Source: Massilia glaciei (GTDB taxonomy: Bacteria; Pseudomonadota; Gammaproteobacteria; Burkholderiales; Burkholderiaceae_D). Taken from it: a stretch of 64,000 nucleotides of DNA. The position numbers and the translations under genes were made by a program. The DNA lies in contig NZ_PXWF02000237.1 of the NCBI RefSeq assembly GCF_003011895.2, positions 25,586 to 89,585 of the forward strand. The letters run 5' to 3'. This document shows, piece by piece, positions 1-9,915 of the stretch. The notes beneath the pieces are model-generated. The model was given only the letters and a program-made list of their open reading frames with translations. It was not told the origin of the DNA and searched no databases. Position 1 is the first letter of the stretch. Every line of letters begins with the position of its first letter.

Positions 1-823
1 GCCGTGCCAGGCTAAGCACACTGCCCGTCGGGTACTGGTGCGAGGGCGTCGTGTAGATCAGTTTGGGCCGATGCCGGCGCCAGTCGGCCGCGCCCGGGTT
101 GATGCCCTGTTCGTCGGTCGCAATGCCGACCACCTTGAGCTGGGCGCCGCGAAACGCGGCCAGCGCGCCGGCGTAGCCCGGGTCCTCTATCCAAACCTTG
201 TCGCCAACGTCGGCGAATGCGCGCGCGCACAGATCGAGGCCGGCCTGGGTGCCACCCGTGATGAACACCTGGCCCGCATCGCAGTCGGCCCCGCGCGCGG
301 CGCGCAGATGGTCGGCCACCGTCGCGCGCAAACCCGGTTCGCCCGCCGGATCGCAGTAATTGAGGTCGCTCACGGTGGCGCCGCGCCATGCGCGCTCGAG
401 CATCCGGCGCCATACCAGCACGGGAAATTCGTCCAGCGCCGGCACGCCCGGCGCGAAGCCGAGCGTCGGCCCGGCAGGCGTGTTGAGCGAGCGCAGGTTC
501 TGCACCCGCCGCGACAGGCTCGCCTGCGGCACCAGCGCGGCGGCCGCCGCCCTGCCCCCGGCGCGCACCGGCATCACGACCGTGCCGCGGCGGTCGGGTC
601 GGATATAGCCTTCGGTCGCCAACTGGTCATACGCGTACAACACCATGTTGCGCGCCACGCCGAGTTCGGCCGCCAGAGCGCGGCTGGCGAGCAGGCGCGT
701 GCCTGTGCCCAGCTTGCCGCTGCGGATGGCGGCGCGCAAACACTCGTGCAGCACGCGCTGGCGCGGCCAGCCGGCCACACCGTGCTCTTGCGAGAAACTG
801 TCGATCAACAAGGCGTAGTCCAT
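1..823 (-). CDS. MocR/PdxR-type GntR regulator with aminotransferase domain (3' end outside window)
   Basis: About 274 codons are visible, reading out of the window at base 1. The N-terminal ~75 residues form a GntR winged helix (segment RVLHECLRAAIRSGKL, then ASRALAAELGVARNMVLYAY). A linker follows, then the start of a class I aminotransferase fold (GFAPGVPALDEFP, FITGGTQAGLDLCARAF). This order is typical of MocR regulators, which sense pyridoxal phosphate or related ligands; the PLP lysine would lie beyond the edge. The start is the ATG at 821-823. The gene diverges from the oxidase-like gene at 918 across about 95 bp. MocR regulators often control a divergent neighbour, so it probably regulates that gene and itself. 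The ligand cannot be told. Confidence 0.85.
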   Translation of the reverse strand, partial: MDYALLIDSFSQEHGVAGWPRQRVLHECLRAAIRSGKLGTGTRLLASRALAAELGVARNMVLYAYDQLATEGYIRPDRRGTVVMPVRAGGRAAAAALVPQASLSRRVQNLRSLNTPAGPTLGFAPGVPALDEFPVLVWRRMLERAWRGATVSDLNYCDPAGEPGLRATVADHLRAARGADCDAGQVFITGGTQAGLDLCARAFADVGDKVWIEDPGYAGALAAFRGAQLKVVGIATDEQGINPGAADWRRHRPKLIYTTPSHQYPTGSVLSLAR

Positions 824-917
824 TTTGTGGCCCTAAAAATTAGTATAGTTCTGGATCTTTTCAAGGAGCCATGCGGGCGATTATATTACGGCTTCACTGA
901 TCTTTTCTGGAAATGCC

Positions 918-1568
918 ATGACCGCAGCACTGCCCCCGAGCGACCGCACCCGCGTGCGCCGCGTCGCCCACAACGCCGACTACGAGAAGGCCACCGTGCA
1001 CGCGATCGTCGACGCCGCCTACCTGTGCCACGTAGCCTTCGCCGATGACAAAGGCACCCACTGCATCCCGATGGTGTGCTGGCGCGAACACGAGCACCTG
1101 TACATCCATGGCTCGAACGGCAGCCGGCTGGTCAAACTGCTCGCCGGCGGCACCCAGGCCTGCGTCACGATCACCCATCTCGATGGCCTGGTGCTGGCGC
1201 GCTCGGCGTTCAGCCACTCAATGAACTACCGCTCGGCGATGATCTACGGGTCGTTTGAAAAGGTCGACGACGAGGCCGAAAAGCGCGCCACGATGGAGGT
1301 CTTCATGGACAAGATCGCGGTCGGACGGCAAGCCGATGTGCGCCCCGGTAACGACAAGGAATTCGACGCGACCACGATCCTGCGCATCTCGCTGGCCGAG
1401 GCGGCCTGCAAGATCCGCACCGGCGGCCCCAATGACGACGAGGAGGACATGGCCGTTGAAGCCTGGGCGGGCGTGCTGCCGTTCGCGGTGCAGCGCCTGG
1501 CGCCGGTGCGGCACGAGCGCTGCGAGATCGCGGCGCCCGCCTACGTCACCGCGTGGGACGCGAGCTGA
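918..1568 (+). CDS. pyridoxamine 5'-phosphate oxidase-like flavin-binding protein
   Basis: 216 residues. The N-terminal half has the split beta-barrel signature of the FMN-binding/PNPOx-like family (YLCHVAFADDKGTHCIPM, then HEHLYIHGSNGSR and VTITHLDGLVLARSAFSHSMNYRS). This resembles the Pyridox_ox_2 group annotated as flavin-nucleotide-binding proteins, which is only distantly related to PdxH. It is divergent from the MocR-type regulator, whose family commonly acts in vitamin B6 metabolism, so a role in B6 handling or oxidation of a related substrate is plausible. The exact substrate is unknown. ATG at 918 follows the string GAAATGCC with a weak ribosome site. The gene ends 4 bp before the convergent stop of the next operon. 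Confidence 0.8.
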   Translation: MTAALPPSDRTRVRRVAHNADYEKATVHAIVDAAYLCHVAFADDKGTHCIPMVCWREHEHLYIHGSNGSRLVKLLAGGTQACVTITHLDGLVLARSAFSHSMNYRSAMIYGSFEKVDDEAEKRATMEVFMDKIAVGRQADVRPGNDKEFDATTILRISLAEAACKIRTGGPNDDEEDMAVEAWAGVLPFAVQRLAPVRHERCEIAAPAYVTAWDAS

Positions 1569-1572
1569 GAGG

Positions 1573-3066
1573 TCAGCGCCGCTCGCGCCACCACAGCGCC
1601 AGCAGCGCCAGCGCGGCCAACAGCGCGAACGGCCACACCTTCAGCGGCAGTGTCGGCTTGACGGCCGGCTGCGGCGTGCGCGCCATGTGGCGCGCGGTCG
1701 CGTCGCGCCGCTGGGCGCGCTGCCACAGGGGCCAGTCGCCATGCGCGAACACATACACTTCGCCGACCTCCAGTTTGGCACGCTGGGTCTGCAGCTTGAG
1801 CCAGCCCGGCGCTTGCGGCCACACCGCCACGCACGCGGCGTCGGCCTTGTCGGGACGGCGCTGCCATGCGAGCTTTTGCCCGAGCGCGGGGATCGACACC
1901 TCGCCGCGCACGCCCAATGCGCACACCTCGAGCCGCTGGCCGGGCAGGGGCATTTCGGCTGGCGCCAGCCACTGCACGTCTTCAAGCTTGCGCACGCCGG
2001 CCTGGTCGATCACGCCCTGCCACCACATGGCCAATGCGCGCGGCTCGCTGATCGCGTAGCGGTGCCAGTCGCTCACCCCGACCCAGACGATGCTGCCCTT
2101 TTCCCAGTTGCGGCGCCAGATTTTTGCGCCCGATCCCGACCACGCGCCGGCCACCTTCGAACCCGGGTTGAACGGCGCGGCCGTCATCGCCAGCGGCGCG
2201 CCGGTCTTGCTGTTTTGCGCTTCGGATTTGAGTGCGAGGCCGACGCTCTTCGACCATAGCCCCGTGTTGCGCGCATTGGCCGCCAGAATGATCAGCGGCG
2301 CGCCCTGCGCCACCTCGGTCAGCAGAGCGCCGCGCGCCGACGGATTCAGTTGCTCAAACCAGGCCGCGTCGATCACCCGCAACTGCGGCTCCGGCATCGC
2401 CTCGCGCGCGGTCTCGCTGCGCGTGACGGTCTTGCCAAGCGTGACTTGCCAGTCGATCAGCGCATTGCTGCCTGCCAGCAGTTCATTGAGAACGCGGGCG
2501 TCGAACGATGGCGCCGCCAGCCGCCCCTGCACCTGCAAGGGCGCGGCCGCGCGCACGATCAGCGGCACCGGCCCTTCGGCGACGACCATGCCGGCCGCGT
2601 CGAGCAGGCGCGCGCGCAGCAGCAGCGATTCGGCCACCGGCGGCAGCCACTGCACACTGATGTCAGCCGCGCCGCCGCTGGCCTCGGCGATCACCTGCTT
2701 GTTCTCTGCCAGCAGTTGCAAACGGCCCGGCGCGGCCGCGCTGCGCCGCAGCGTCAGCGTGAACATGCGGCCAAGCGTGATCTGGCGCGGAAAATCAAGC
2801 CGCAGCACGGGTGTGGCCGGGGCGCTCCATGTTATCGGCCGGGCCGGCGCATCGTGCCATTGCGCGGCCCACAGGCCGTCGCCCTCGATCTTGGTTGCGG
2901 GTGCATCGCTCTGGCCGAAGGTGAAGCCGTGCAGCATGCCGGCCAGGGCGGCGCCCGCGAGCACGACCAGAGCGGCGTCACCCCATTGGCGCTTCCAGCA
3001 ATAGGCGAGCGCGCTGGCCACGCCAACGGCGAGCACCAGCCAGACTGTGAGTGCGGGCGCGATCAT
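1573..3066 (-). CDS. membrane-anchored protein, last gene of the TldD/MoxR operon
   Basis: 497 residues with two N-terminal membrane segments (about residues 3-22 and 30-48) and one near the C-terminus (WPFALLAALALLALWW, about 475-490). A long extracytoplasmic domain lies between. Its middle (QLRVIDAAWFEQLNPSARGALL, then APLIILAANARNTGLW) resembles the glutamine-amidotransferase-like fold found in the last protein of many Bat-type clusters; this is a resemblance, not a firm assignment. The start ATG overlaps the stop of the upstream gene (ATGA at 3063-3066), so the two are translationally coupled. Function is unknown; by position it should act at the membrane with the MoxR/DUF58/BatA-like proteins. 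Confidence 0.7.
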   Translation of the reverse strand: MIAPALTVWLVLAVGVASALAYCWKRQWGDAALVVLAGAALAGMLHGFTFGQSDAPATKIEGDGLWAAQWHDAPARPITWSAPATPVLRLDFPRQITLGRMFTLTLRRSAAAPGRLQLLAENKQVIAEASGGAADISVQWLPPVAESLLLRARLLDAAGMVVAEGPVPLIVRAAAPLQVQGRLAAPSFDARVLNELLAGSNALIDWQVTLGKTVTRSETAREAMPEPQLRVIDAAWFEQLNPSARGALLTEVAQGAPLIILAANARNTGLWSKSVGLALKSEAQNSKTGAPLAMTAAPFNPGSKVAGAWSGSGAKIWRRNWEKGSIVWVGVSDWHRYAISEPRALAMWWQGVIDQAGVRKLEDVQWLAPAEMPLPGQRLEVCALGVRGEVSIPALGQKLAWQRRPDKADAACVAVWPQAPGWLKLQTQRAKLEVGEVYVFAHGDWPLWQRAQRRDATARHMARTPQPAVKPTLPLKVWPFALLAALALLALWWRERR

Positions 3067-5042
3067 GGTTTACTCCCCTTGCGCCAGGCTTGCGTGAATG
3101 ATGTTTCGGTCACCGGGGTCGCCTGCAGCAGCACCGGCGCATCGGCCAGCGCGCCGCGCAGCCATGCGCGCAGCACCTGGCGGCAGTCGATGCAGCCATC
3201 GGCGACATCCTGCACCGCGCGTTGCGCGTCGAGTCGCCGGGCGTCGTCGCCGATGCGCGCGCGGATCAAGTCCTGCGCGGTGCGGTTCCACAGCGCCGGC
3301 AGCGCGGCCTCGGTGGCCAGCGCAGCCATCAGGGTGCGCACCTCGGCCGCGACCACCTCGTCGGCGCCGCCCTGCTCCCTGCGGTAGCTCTTTGCGCCCA
3401 CCACGTCGCCGGTCATGCGGATCTCCTCCTTGATGGCGGGCGGCGTGAAGGCGGTCTTGTGCAGATAGATGCGGTCGGCCTGCTGCAGCTCCTTGATCGC
3501 GGCGAGCGCCTTGTATTCGGGCCCCAGCGCGGGCCGGGGCGTGATCGCGCGCAGCGCCTTTTCGGCGTCCCACATGGCGCTGAGCGCGCGCCGCAGCACT
3601 TTTTTTGTCGCCTCGTCGAACATGGTCGCGCTGTCGGCCTGGTCGTGTGCATGGCCGTACTCGGCCACCACGTCCATCGGTTTTTTGTCCTCTTCGTGAT
3701 CGTGGTCATGGTCGTCGCCGCCGAACAGGTTCGACTCCTCGCCGAGGAACTGGCCGTAGCGGCGCCGCAACTGGCCCTGGTCGCTGGCGATCGATTCGCT
3801 GCGCGCGCGCACAGTCGCCGCGCTGATGCCGCGCTTGGCATTGATATCGGCCAGCAGCTGTTCGGTGTCGATGATGATCTGGCGCTGGCTGCGCAGGTTC
3901 TCCGGCTTGACCAGCATCGGCATGGCCGAGGTTTCGGTCTCGACCTCCACCGGTCCGGGCAGGCGCAAGGTGTAGGTTGGCGACTGCGCCAGATGGGGCG
4001 GGGTCGCGTTGTCGCTGGCGCGCACGAAAAAATACAGCTCGTCGCCGGGCTCCATTCCCAACTCGGCCAGCGTCCATTGTTTCGCGAAGCGGCGCAGGCG
4101 CGCGTCGGTGGCCGCGGGCAGCGGCATTTCGCGGTCGCTGAAGCGGATGTTCTCGCCGCTGCCGCGCGCCAGCGTCAGGTGCATCGTGGCTTTGCTGACC
4201 CGATAATCGTCGCGCACCTCGAGCGCGATGTTGGCGCCCTTGGCGTCGGCGGCCAGCACCTGGACCATGTCGCGCGGGGCCGATACTGAAATCACGGGCG
4301 CGTGGTCGGGCGTGACGATCACCTTGAGGCGTTCACCGCGCAAGCGCCAGAACACCGACTCCATCGCGCTCCAGCGCGCGCAGGCGCTGCCAACCTTGAG
4401 GCTCTTGCCATCGCTCAGTTCAATGTCCACGGCGGCCGCCCGCGGCTGCTTAAGGCACCATTCCAGCACGCTTTGCACTGGCACCTGCAAGTCGCGCGGC
4501 GCCGATTCGAACGCGGCGACGCCGGTGTATTTCGGGGGCGCGACGCGCAACACGACCTCGCTCGCTTTCGCTGCGGGGGCGGGTGCCGCCTTGGCGGCGG
4601 GCGCGTTCGCGGCCACCACCGGCGCGCGCTGCTGCCAGCCATAGAAACCGAGCGCGCAAATCAGGCTCAGTACCAGCGCGAAAAACGGAAGGCGCACGCG
4701 CTCGCGCACGATGCGCCGCGCCTGTTGGTCGGTCACCGCCCCGGCGACCCGTTGCAGCAGGCGTTGCCGCTGCAGTCGCGCGACCGGCGAGGACGCATGC
4801 TCGAGCAAGGCGCTGCTGTCTTCGAGTTCGGGCAGCGCGCCGTCGAGCCAGCGTGTCCATTCGCGCCGCACGCGCGCGTCGAGCCGCCAGGCGTCCCACA
4901 ACACCCAAACCATGCAGATGGCGACGCCGGTATATGTCGCCAGCAGGGACCACAGCAGCACCACGCCGACCCATAGCGGCCCGCGGCGGGCCAAGGCGGC
5001 CTTGCGCAGGCGGTGCAGCGCGTCGTCAGTTGCGGCGCGCAT
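3063..5042 (-). CDS. DUF4175-like membrane protein with His/Asp-rich loop
   Basis: 659 residues from the ATG at 5040-5042, which overlaps the previous gene by 17 bp. Two N-terminal membrane segments (about residues 20-45 and 125-142) are followed by beta-rich Ig-like segments (VVLRVAPPKYTGVAAFES) and a helical, charged C-terminal half. This layout resembles DUF4175-type proteins seen beside MoxR and DUF58 genes. A striking stretch, FGGDDHDHDHEEDKKP (about residue 445), looks metal-binding. No enzyme motif is seen. A longer reading frame continues upstream to 5339, but that part overlaps the BatA-like gene and has shadow-type composition, so I start at 5042. The protein probably forms a membrane complex with its operon partners. 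Confidence 0.7.
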   Translation of the reverse strand: MRAATDDALHRLRKAALARRGPLWVGVVLLWSLLATYTGVAICMVWVLWDAWRLDARVRREWTRWLDGALPELEDSSALLEHASSPVARLQRQRLLQRVAGAVTDQQARRIVRERVRLPFFALVLSLICALGFYGWQQRAPVVAANAPAAKAAPAPAAKASEVVLRVAPPKYTGVAAFESAPRDLQVPVQSVLEWCLKQPRAAAVDIELSDGKSLKVGSACARWSAMESVFWRLRGERLKVIVTPDHAPVISVSAPRDMVQVLAADAKGANIALEVRDDYRVSKATMHLTLARGSGENIRFSDREMPLPAATDARLRRFAKQWTLAELGMEPGDELYFFVRASDNATPPHLAQSPTYTLRLPGPVEVETETSAMPMLVKPENLRSQRQIIIDTEQLLADINAKRGISAATVRARSESIASDQGQLRRRYGQFLGEESNLFGGDDHDHDHEEDKKPMDVVAEYGHAHDQADSATMFDEATKKVLRRALSAMWDAEKALRAITPRPALGPEYKALAAIKELQQADRIYLHKTAFTPPAIKEEIRMTGDVVGAKSYRREQGGADEVVAAEVRTLMAALATEAALPALWNRTAQDLIRARIGDDARRLDAQRAVQDVADGCIDCRQVLRAWLRGALADAPVLLQATPVTETSFTQAWRKGSKP

Positions 5043-6003
5043 GCGTGAGCGTCCTTTCGAGCGCAAACAGTGCCAGCAGGGCGAGGCCCAAAAAGTGGCG
5101 CAACGCCCCGCTGCCCGAGGTGATTGGCGAGGATGGATCGGCCGCGAACACCTGCGACGGCGCCGTGAATGGTACCGGCGGGTAATGCAAGCGCTGCCAG
5201 GTCTCGAACTGCGAGCGCGCGGCGCCGGCGTCCATCGGCGGCGCCGCGCTCCACAAGCGGCCGCGCGCGCTGTCGGCGTAACGCAGGCCATCGACGGACG
5301 CCGCCTTGCCCAACTCCGGAAAGGCCGCCGTATCGCCAACCCACCACAGCGGCGCGCGCAGGTCGACCGGAGGCGCTTGCGCCACGTCCCAGATCACCAA
5401 TTCGGTTTTTGGCGACGGTGTCGTCTCGATCAGGTAGCGGCGCGGCCCGTCGAGCGCGGCAAACATGGCGCGCCATTGCTCGGCGCGCTCGCTGACGATA
5501 GCCACCCTATGCTCGCTGCGCGCAGGCGGCAGCGCCATCGAACGCAACTCGACCCGGTGCCGAAAACGCGGCACCACAGCCTGCATCGGTTGGCTGGCGA
5601 CGACCAGCAAGCGCGCGTCGTCGTGCCATTCGCGCTCGTGCACGCGGAGCCAGGCCAGCGCGTCGCCGGCCGGCAAGTCGATCCGGGCCGCCTTTTTGAA
5701 TCCCGCGTCGGCGATCTGGCGCTCGGCCCATGCCGGGTCGACGCCGGCGCCAACGAGCACGGTGTCGCCGCGCCACGGCAGCACCAGGTCGGCCAGCCAG
5801 GCGATCGCGCACGCCAGCAGCAGGCAGCGCGCCAGCAACAGCGCGCGGTCGACCCAGGCCCACACGCGCTGCTGCTGCGGATTGGCGCGCGGCAGGAAGC
5901 GCGCCGTCGCGAGCGGCTCGGCCTTGAGGCGTTCGCGTTTTTGCCGGTGCCACCAGATCGGCAGAGTCAGCAGGGCCAGCGCCCACCACCACAAACTGCT
6001 CAT
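5026..6003 (-). CDS. BatA-like N-terminal membrane domain protein
   Basis: 325 residues from the ATG at 6001-6003, which overlaps the DUF58 stop by four bases (ATGA). The first 75 residues match the BatA N-terminal pattern: a short helix (MSSLWWWALALLTLPIWWH), a basic stretch with LATARFLP, then a second membrane helix (ALLLARCLLLACAIAWLADL). The rest is a soluble alpha/beta region, and a last hydrophobic segment sits near the C-terminus (HFLGLALLALFALERTL). No von Willebrand MIDAS motif is visible, unlike full BatA proteins. Gene order MoxR-DUF58-BatA-like is a well-known arrangement linked to chaperone-like or stress functions at the envelope. Confidence 0.75.
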   Translation of the reverse strand: MSSLWWWALALLTLPIWWHRQKRERLKAEPLATARFLPRANPQQQRVWAWVDRALLLARCLLLACAIAWLADLVLPWRGDTVLVGAGVDPAWAERQIADAGFKKAARIDLPAGDALAWLRVHEREWHDDARLLVVASQPMQAVVPRFRHRVELRSMALPPARSEHRVAIVSERAEQWRAMFAALDGPRRYLIETTPSPKTELVIWDVAQAPPVDLRAPLWWVGDTAAFPELGKAASVDGLRYADSARGRLWSAAPPMDAGAARSQFETWQRLHYPPVPFTAPSQVFAADPSSPITSGSGALRHFLGLALLALFALERTLTHARRN

Positions 6004-6884
6004 ACGCGGCCCGCCTTTTGCAGCCATGCGCGCAGCACGGCGCCGAGCGGCTGTTCGATGCATGCGGCCAGCGTGGGGATGTCGTTGCCGCGGCACTGCT
6101 TGCGCATCTCTTCAAAATGCGCCTCGCGCGCGCGCCGGTAATCGGCCTGCGCGTCGGGCCCGAATCGGAACAGGCCGTCGTCCTGTTCCGGGTCGCGGTA
6201 GGCCTTGGCGGCGGGGAAGTTGGCGTCGCACTCGGCTTGCGTCTGCAGGCACAGCGCGCGCACGTCGTGGCGCATGTGGCGCAGGCGCAGCAGCGCCTCC
6301 GACAGCGCCGACGGCCATTCGAGAAAATCGCTGGCGGCGAACACCAGGCTAGGCGCGCGCGCGAAATGCAGGCTCGCCTTGAGCGCCTCGGCGCCCGGCA
6401 GGCCGCCGTCCGCCTGCGCGCGCGCCAGTTGCGCCAGCACGCGCTGCATCTGGCGCGGCCCGCGCGCGGCCGGGGTGAACTGCACGCGCCCGCCGCCGCA
6501 CACGATCAGGCCAAAGGCGTCGCCCTGGCGCTGGGCGATCGCGGCGATGCAGGCGAGGATGGTGCGGGCGTACCAGAGCTTGTCGAGGCCCGGCGTGCTG
6601 CGACTGGGCTCGGCCATCGAGGCGCTGGCGTCGAGCCAGAGCCAGACCGCGACGTGGCTGTCGCGTTCGGCCTCGCGCACGTAATAGCGGTCGGCGCGCG
6701 CGGCCAGCTTCCAGTCGACCCGGCGCCACTCGTCCCCGGGCGCGTAGGCCCGGTATTCCGAAAACTCGACCCCGGCGCCGCGTTCGCGCCCGGCGTGGAT
6801 GCCGTGCCCGAGGCCGGCGAGCACATGGCGGATGACGAGGTTCAGATCGGTGGTGTGCGCGAGCAGCGCGGATGAAGCGAGCAT
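6000..6884 (-). CDS. DUF58 domain protein (VWA-like)
   Basis: 294 residues. It contains the DUF58 core (EFSEYRAYAPGDEWRRVDWKLAARADRYYVREAE, cited here by position at about residues 42-76) and a VWA-like strand with a metal-site pattern DASASM (about residue 90). DUF58 proteins usually pair with MoxR AAA+ ATPases, and here MoxR is the gene immediately upstream with a 15-bp gap. The start is the ATG at 6882-6884. The protein has no signal peptide, so it probably works on the cytoplasmic face and links the ATPase to the membrane proteins encoded next. Confidence 0.88.
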   Translation of the reverse strand: MLASSALLAHTTDLNLVIRHVLAGLGHGIHAGRERGAGVEFSEYRAYAPGDEWRRVDWKLAARADRYYVREAERDSHVAVWLWLDASASMAEPSRSTPGLDKLWYARTILACIAAIAQRQGDAFGLIVCGGGRVQFTPAARGPRQMQRVLAQLARAQADGGLPGAEALKASLHFARAPSLVFAASDFLEWPSALSEALLRLRHMRHDVRALCLQTQAECDANFPAAKAYRDPEQDDGLFRFGPDAQADYRRAREAHFEEMRKQCRGNDIPTLAACIEQPLGAVLRAWLQKAGRV

Positions 6885-6899
6885 CTTCAGTACGCCGCC

Positions 6900-7946
<1,047 letters not shown>

Positions 7947-7948
7947 TA

Positions 7949-8569
7949 TCAGGCTCCCAACGCATATTGAATGATGTTGACCGCGAAGCGGGTGTTGTCG
8001 ACCACCAGCCAGCGCTTGTTGCGCACGTCGTAGTCCCACTCGCAGCCGTAGTCCTTGTTCGAGTACAGCACCCGCACGCGGCCGTTGATTTCGATGGCCT
8101 TGAGGTAGTCGTGCACCAGGTCGTCGCCCCAGCCATTGAGCTCGGCGCCGGTGTTGGGCGGGCCGTCGAACTTGAAAAAGCTCGAGTAGATAGGATGCGT
8201 GTTCGGGATTTTCTTCAGCGCGCGCGGTCCGAAGATGCGCGCCAGTTCGGCCTCGAACGACTTGGCGAACAGGCCGTCGATGTCGTGGTTGCAGTCGTCG
8301 GCGAACAAAAAGCCGCCGCCGCGCACGTAGCGCTCGAGGTTTTTGCGCTCGGCCGGCGTGAACTGCACCAGCTTGTGTCCGGCCAGGTAGCAGAACGGCG
8401 CCTCGAGCATCTTCGGGTCCGACAGCGCGACCACGCGTTCGACCGGGTCGACCCGCAACGTGGTGTACTCGACGAGCGAGTTGAGCACGTTGGCGGGCAT
8501 GCGGATATCCACATCCCAGTCGCCCGATTCGTACATCAGGCGCGTGAAGTAGAAATCGAAACCGGCCAT
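7949..8569 (-). CDS. DUF4159 domain protein
   Basis: 206 residues with the features of DUF4159: VERVVALSDPKMLEAPF, then ERYVRGGGFLFADDCNHDID and a C-terminal GCEWDYD segment. The fold resembles a glutamine-amidotransferase-like domain without an obvious catalytic cysteine. There is no signal peptide. ATG at 8567-8569 directly abuts the stop of the upstream TldE-like gene (TAG then ATG with no gap), so translation is probably coupled. In this operon it bridges the TldD/TldE pairs and the MoxR group; its function is unknown. Confidence 0.85.
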   Translation of the reverse strand: MAGFDFYFTRLMYESGDWDVDIRMPANVLNSLVEYTTLRVDPVERVVALSDPKMLEAPFCYLAGHKLVQFTPAERKNLERYVRGGGFLFADDCNHDIDGLFAKSFEAELARIFGPRALKKIPNTHPIYSSFFKFDGPPNTGAELNGWGDDLVHDYLKAIEINGRVRVLYSNKDYGCEWDYDVRNKRWLVVDNTRFAVNIIQYALGA

Positions 8570-9901
8570 CTAGACCGCGTCGGACAGCGACGTGAAATTG
8601 AAGTCGCGGATCTTGAGCGATGGCACCATGGTCGTCATGGTCTCGTCGCCGCCGACGAGCACCGACTTGCCCATCTCCTCGAGGTTGTTGAGCATCGTGA
8701 CCGGGCTTTCGTTGAAGCGGAAGTTTTTGATCGGATGCTTGATCTTGCCGTTCTCGATGTAGAAGGTGCCATCGCGCGTGAGCCCGGTCAGCAGCAGCGA
8801 CTGCGGGTCGACGCTGCGGATGTACCAAGCGCGCGTGACGAGCACGCCCTTTTTGGTCGAGGCGATCAGCTGCTCGAGCGACTTGGTGCCGCCCGCCATG
8901 ATCATGTTGCCGGGCCGGGCGACCGCGCGCGCGCCCTGCTTGGCAGCCCAGAAGCGCGAGTAGTTGAGCGAGGCGACCTTGCCGCCTTTGATCAGATCGG
9001 CGCGTTCGCGCGCCATCATGTCGTTGCCCCAGGGGCTCACCGGCAGCTCCTTGTCCCACGGGTCGGACCAGACGTTGACCTGATCGTCGAACAGCTTCTC
9101 GCCGAGGCGGTTGCCGCCGCCCTTTTTGGACAAAAAGCTGCGCCCCTCGTCGGCGCGGCGCGCGTCGAAGGCGTTGAACAGGCGGCCCAGCAGCTCGGAG
9201 GCGGCGGCCGGCTCGAGGATGACGGTGTAGCGGCCCGGCTCGAGCGCCTTCGCGTCGACCGAGCGCAGCGCTTTTTCGATCGCCACGTTGGAGGCCTCGC
9301 GCGCGTCGAAGCGGCGCACGTCGCCGGCGTAGCGCGTCACCCAGCCCGAACCGCGGCCATCCTCGGTGCGCGCGGTGCAGGTGAAACTGCAGTCGGTCGA
9401 CTGCTCGAATCCGAACAGGCCGTTGGAGTTGGCGATCGCCGAAAAGCCGGTGCTATCGGTGAAGAACCCGGCCGTCAGCAGCTTGTTTTTGCGTCCGGCG
9501 AGGATGCTGTGCGAGGCCACCTCGGCCCGGAACTCGGGGTCGATCGCGGCCGTCGGGGCGAAATACGCGTTGGAGGGCTTGAACGCCTGCTTGCCGATGG
9601 CGGGCAAAAATTCGGGATTCTCGGGCGCCAGCCGGGCCACGTCCTCGGCGCGGCGCACCACTTTTTCGAGCGACTTGTCGTCGAACTCGTTGATCGTGGC
9701 GGTGCCCTGGCGCTTGCCGAAGGCGACGCTGACGGCCAGTTGCCGGTCCTGGTTCAGGCCGGCCGTGGTGACGCTGTTTTGCGCGTAGCGGATGTTGCCG
9801 GTGCGGCTGCCGTTGATCGACACGCGGCACTCGTCGGCCTTGGAAAACCCCATCACGCGCTCGCAGATGCGCTGCGCTTCTTCCTGGTTCAGCTGCTTCA
9901 T
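8570..9901 (-). CDS. TldE/PmbA-like protein, copy 1 (partner of the TldD at 9916)
   Basis: 443 residues of the TldD/PmbA family. The N-terminus (MKQLNQEEAQRICERVMGFS) has no signal peptide. The region equivalent to the TldD metal site reads RYTVILEPAAASELLG, with no HExxxH motif, as expected for the non-catalytic TldE subunit. A family-type C-terminal beta domain follows (GLTRDGTFYIENGKIKHPIKNFRFNESP, about residues 365-392). In E. coli TldD/TldE form a heterodimeric protease that trims small peptides such as microcin B17. The gene lies 14 bp after a Tat-exported TldD, and the pair is duplicated at 11598-14585. The missing export signal raises the possibility of co-export with TldD; see findings. 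Confidence 0.88.
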   Translation of the reverse strand: MKQLNQEEAQRICERVMGFSKADECRVSINGSRTGNIRYAQNSVTTAGLNQDRQLAVSVAFGKRQGTATINEFDDKSLEKVVRRAEDVARLAPENPEFLPAIGKQAFKPSNAYFAPTAAIDPEFRAEVASHSILAGRKNKLLTAGFFTDSTGFSAIANSNGLFGFEQSTDCSFTCTARTEDGRGSGWVTRYAGDVRRFDAREASNVAIEKALRSVDAKALEPGRYTVILEPAAASELLGRLFNAFDARRADEGRSFLSKKGGGNRLGEKLFDDQVNVWSDPWDKELPVSPWGNDMMARERADLIKGGKVASLNYSRFWAAKQGARAVARPGNMIMAGGTKSLEQLIASTKKGVLVTRAWYIRSVDPQSLLLTGLTRDGTFYIENGKIKHPIKNFRFNESPVTMLNNLEEMGKSVLVGGDETMTTMVPSLKIRDFNFTSLSDAV

Positions 9902-9915
9902 TTTACGAATTCCCC

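Noticed and set aside
7947..9059. Upstream extension of the MoxR frame
   Set aside because: It overlaps the DUF4159 and TldE-like genes on the same strand in another frame. A GTG with a good ribosome site at 7946 gives a normal-length MoxR.
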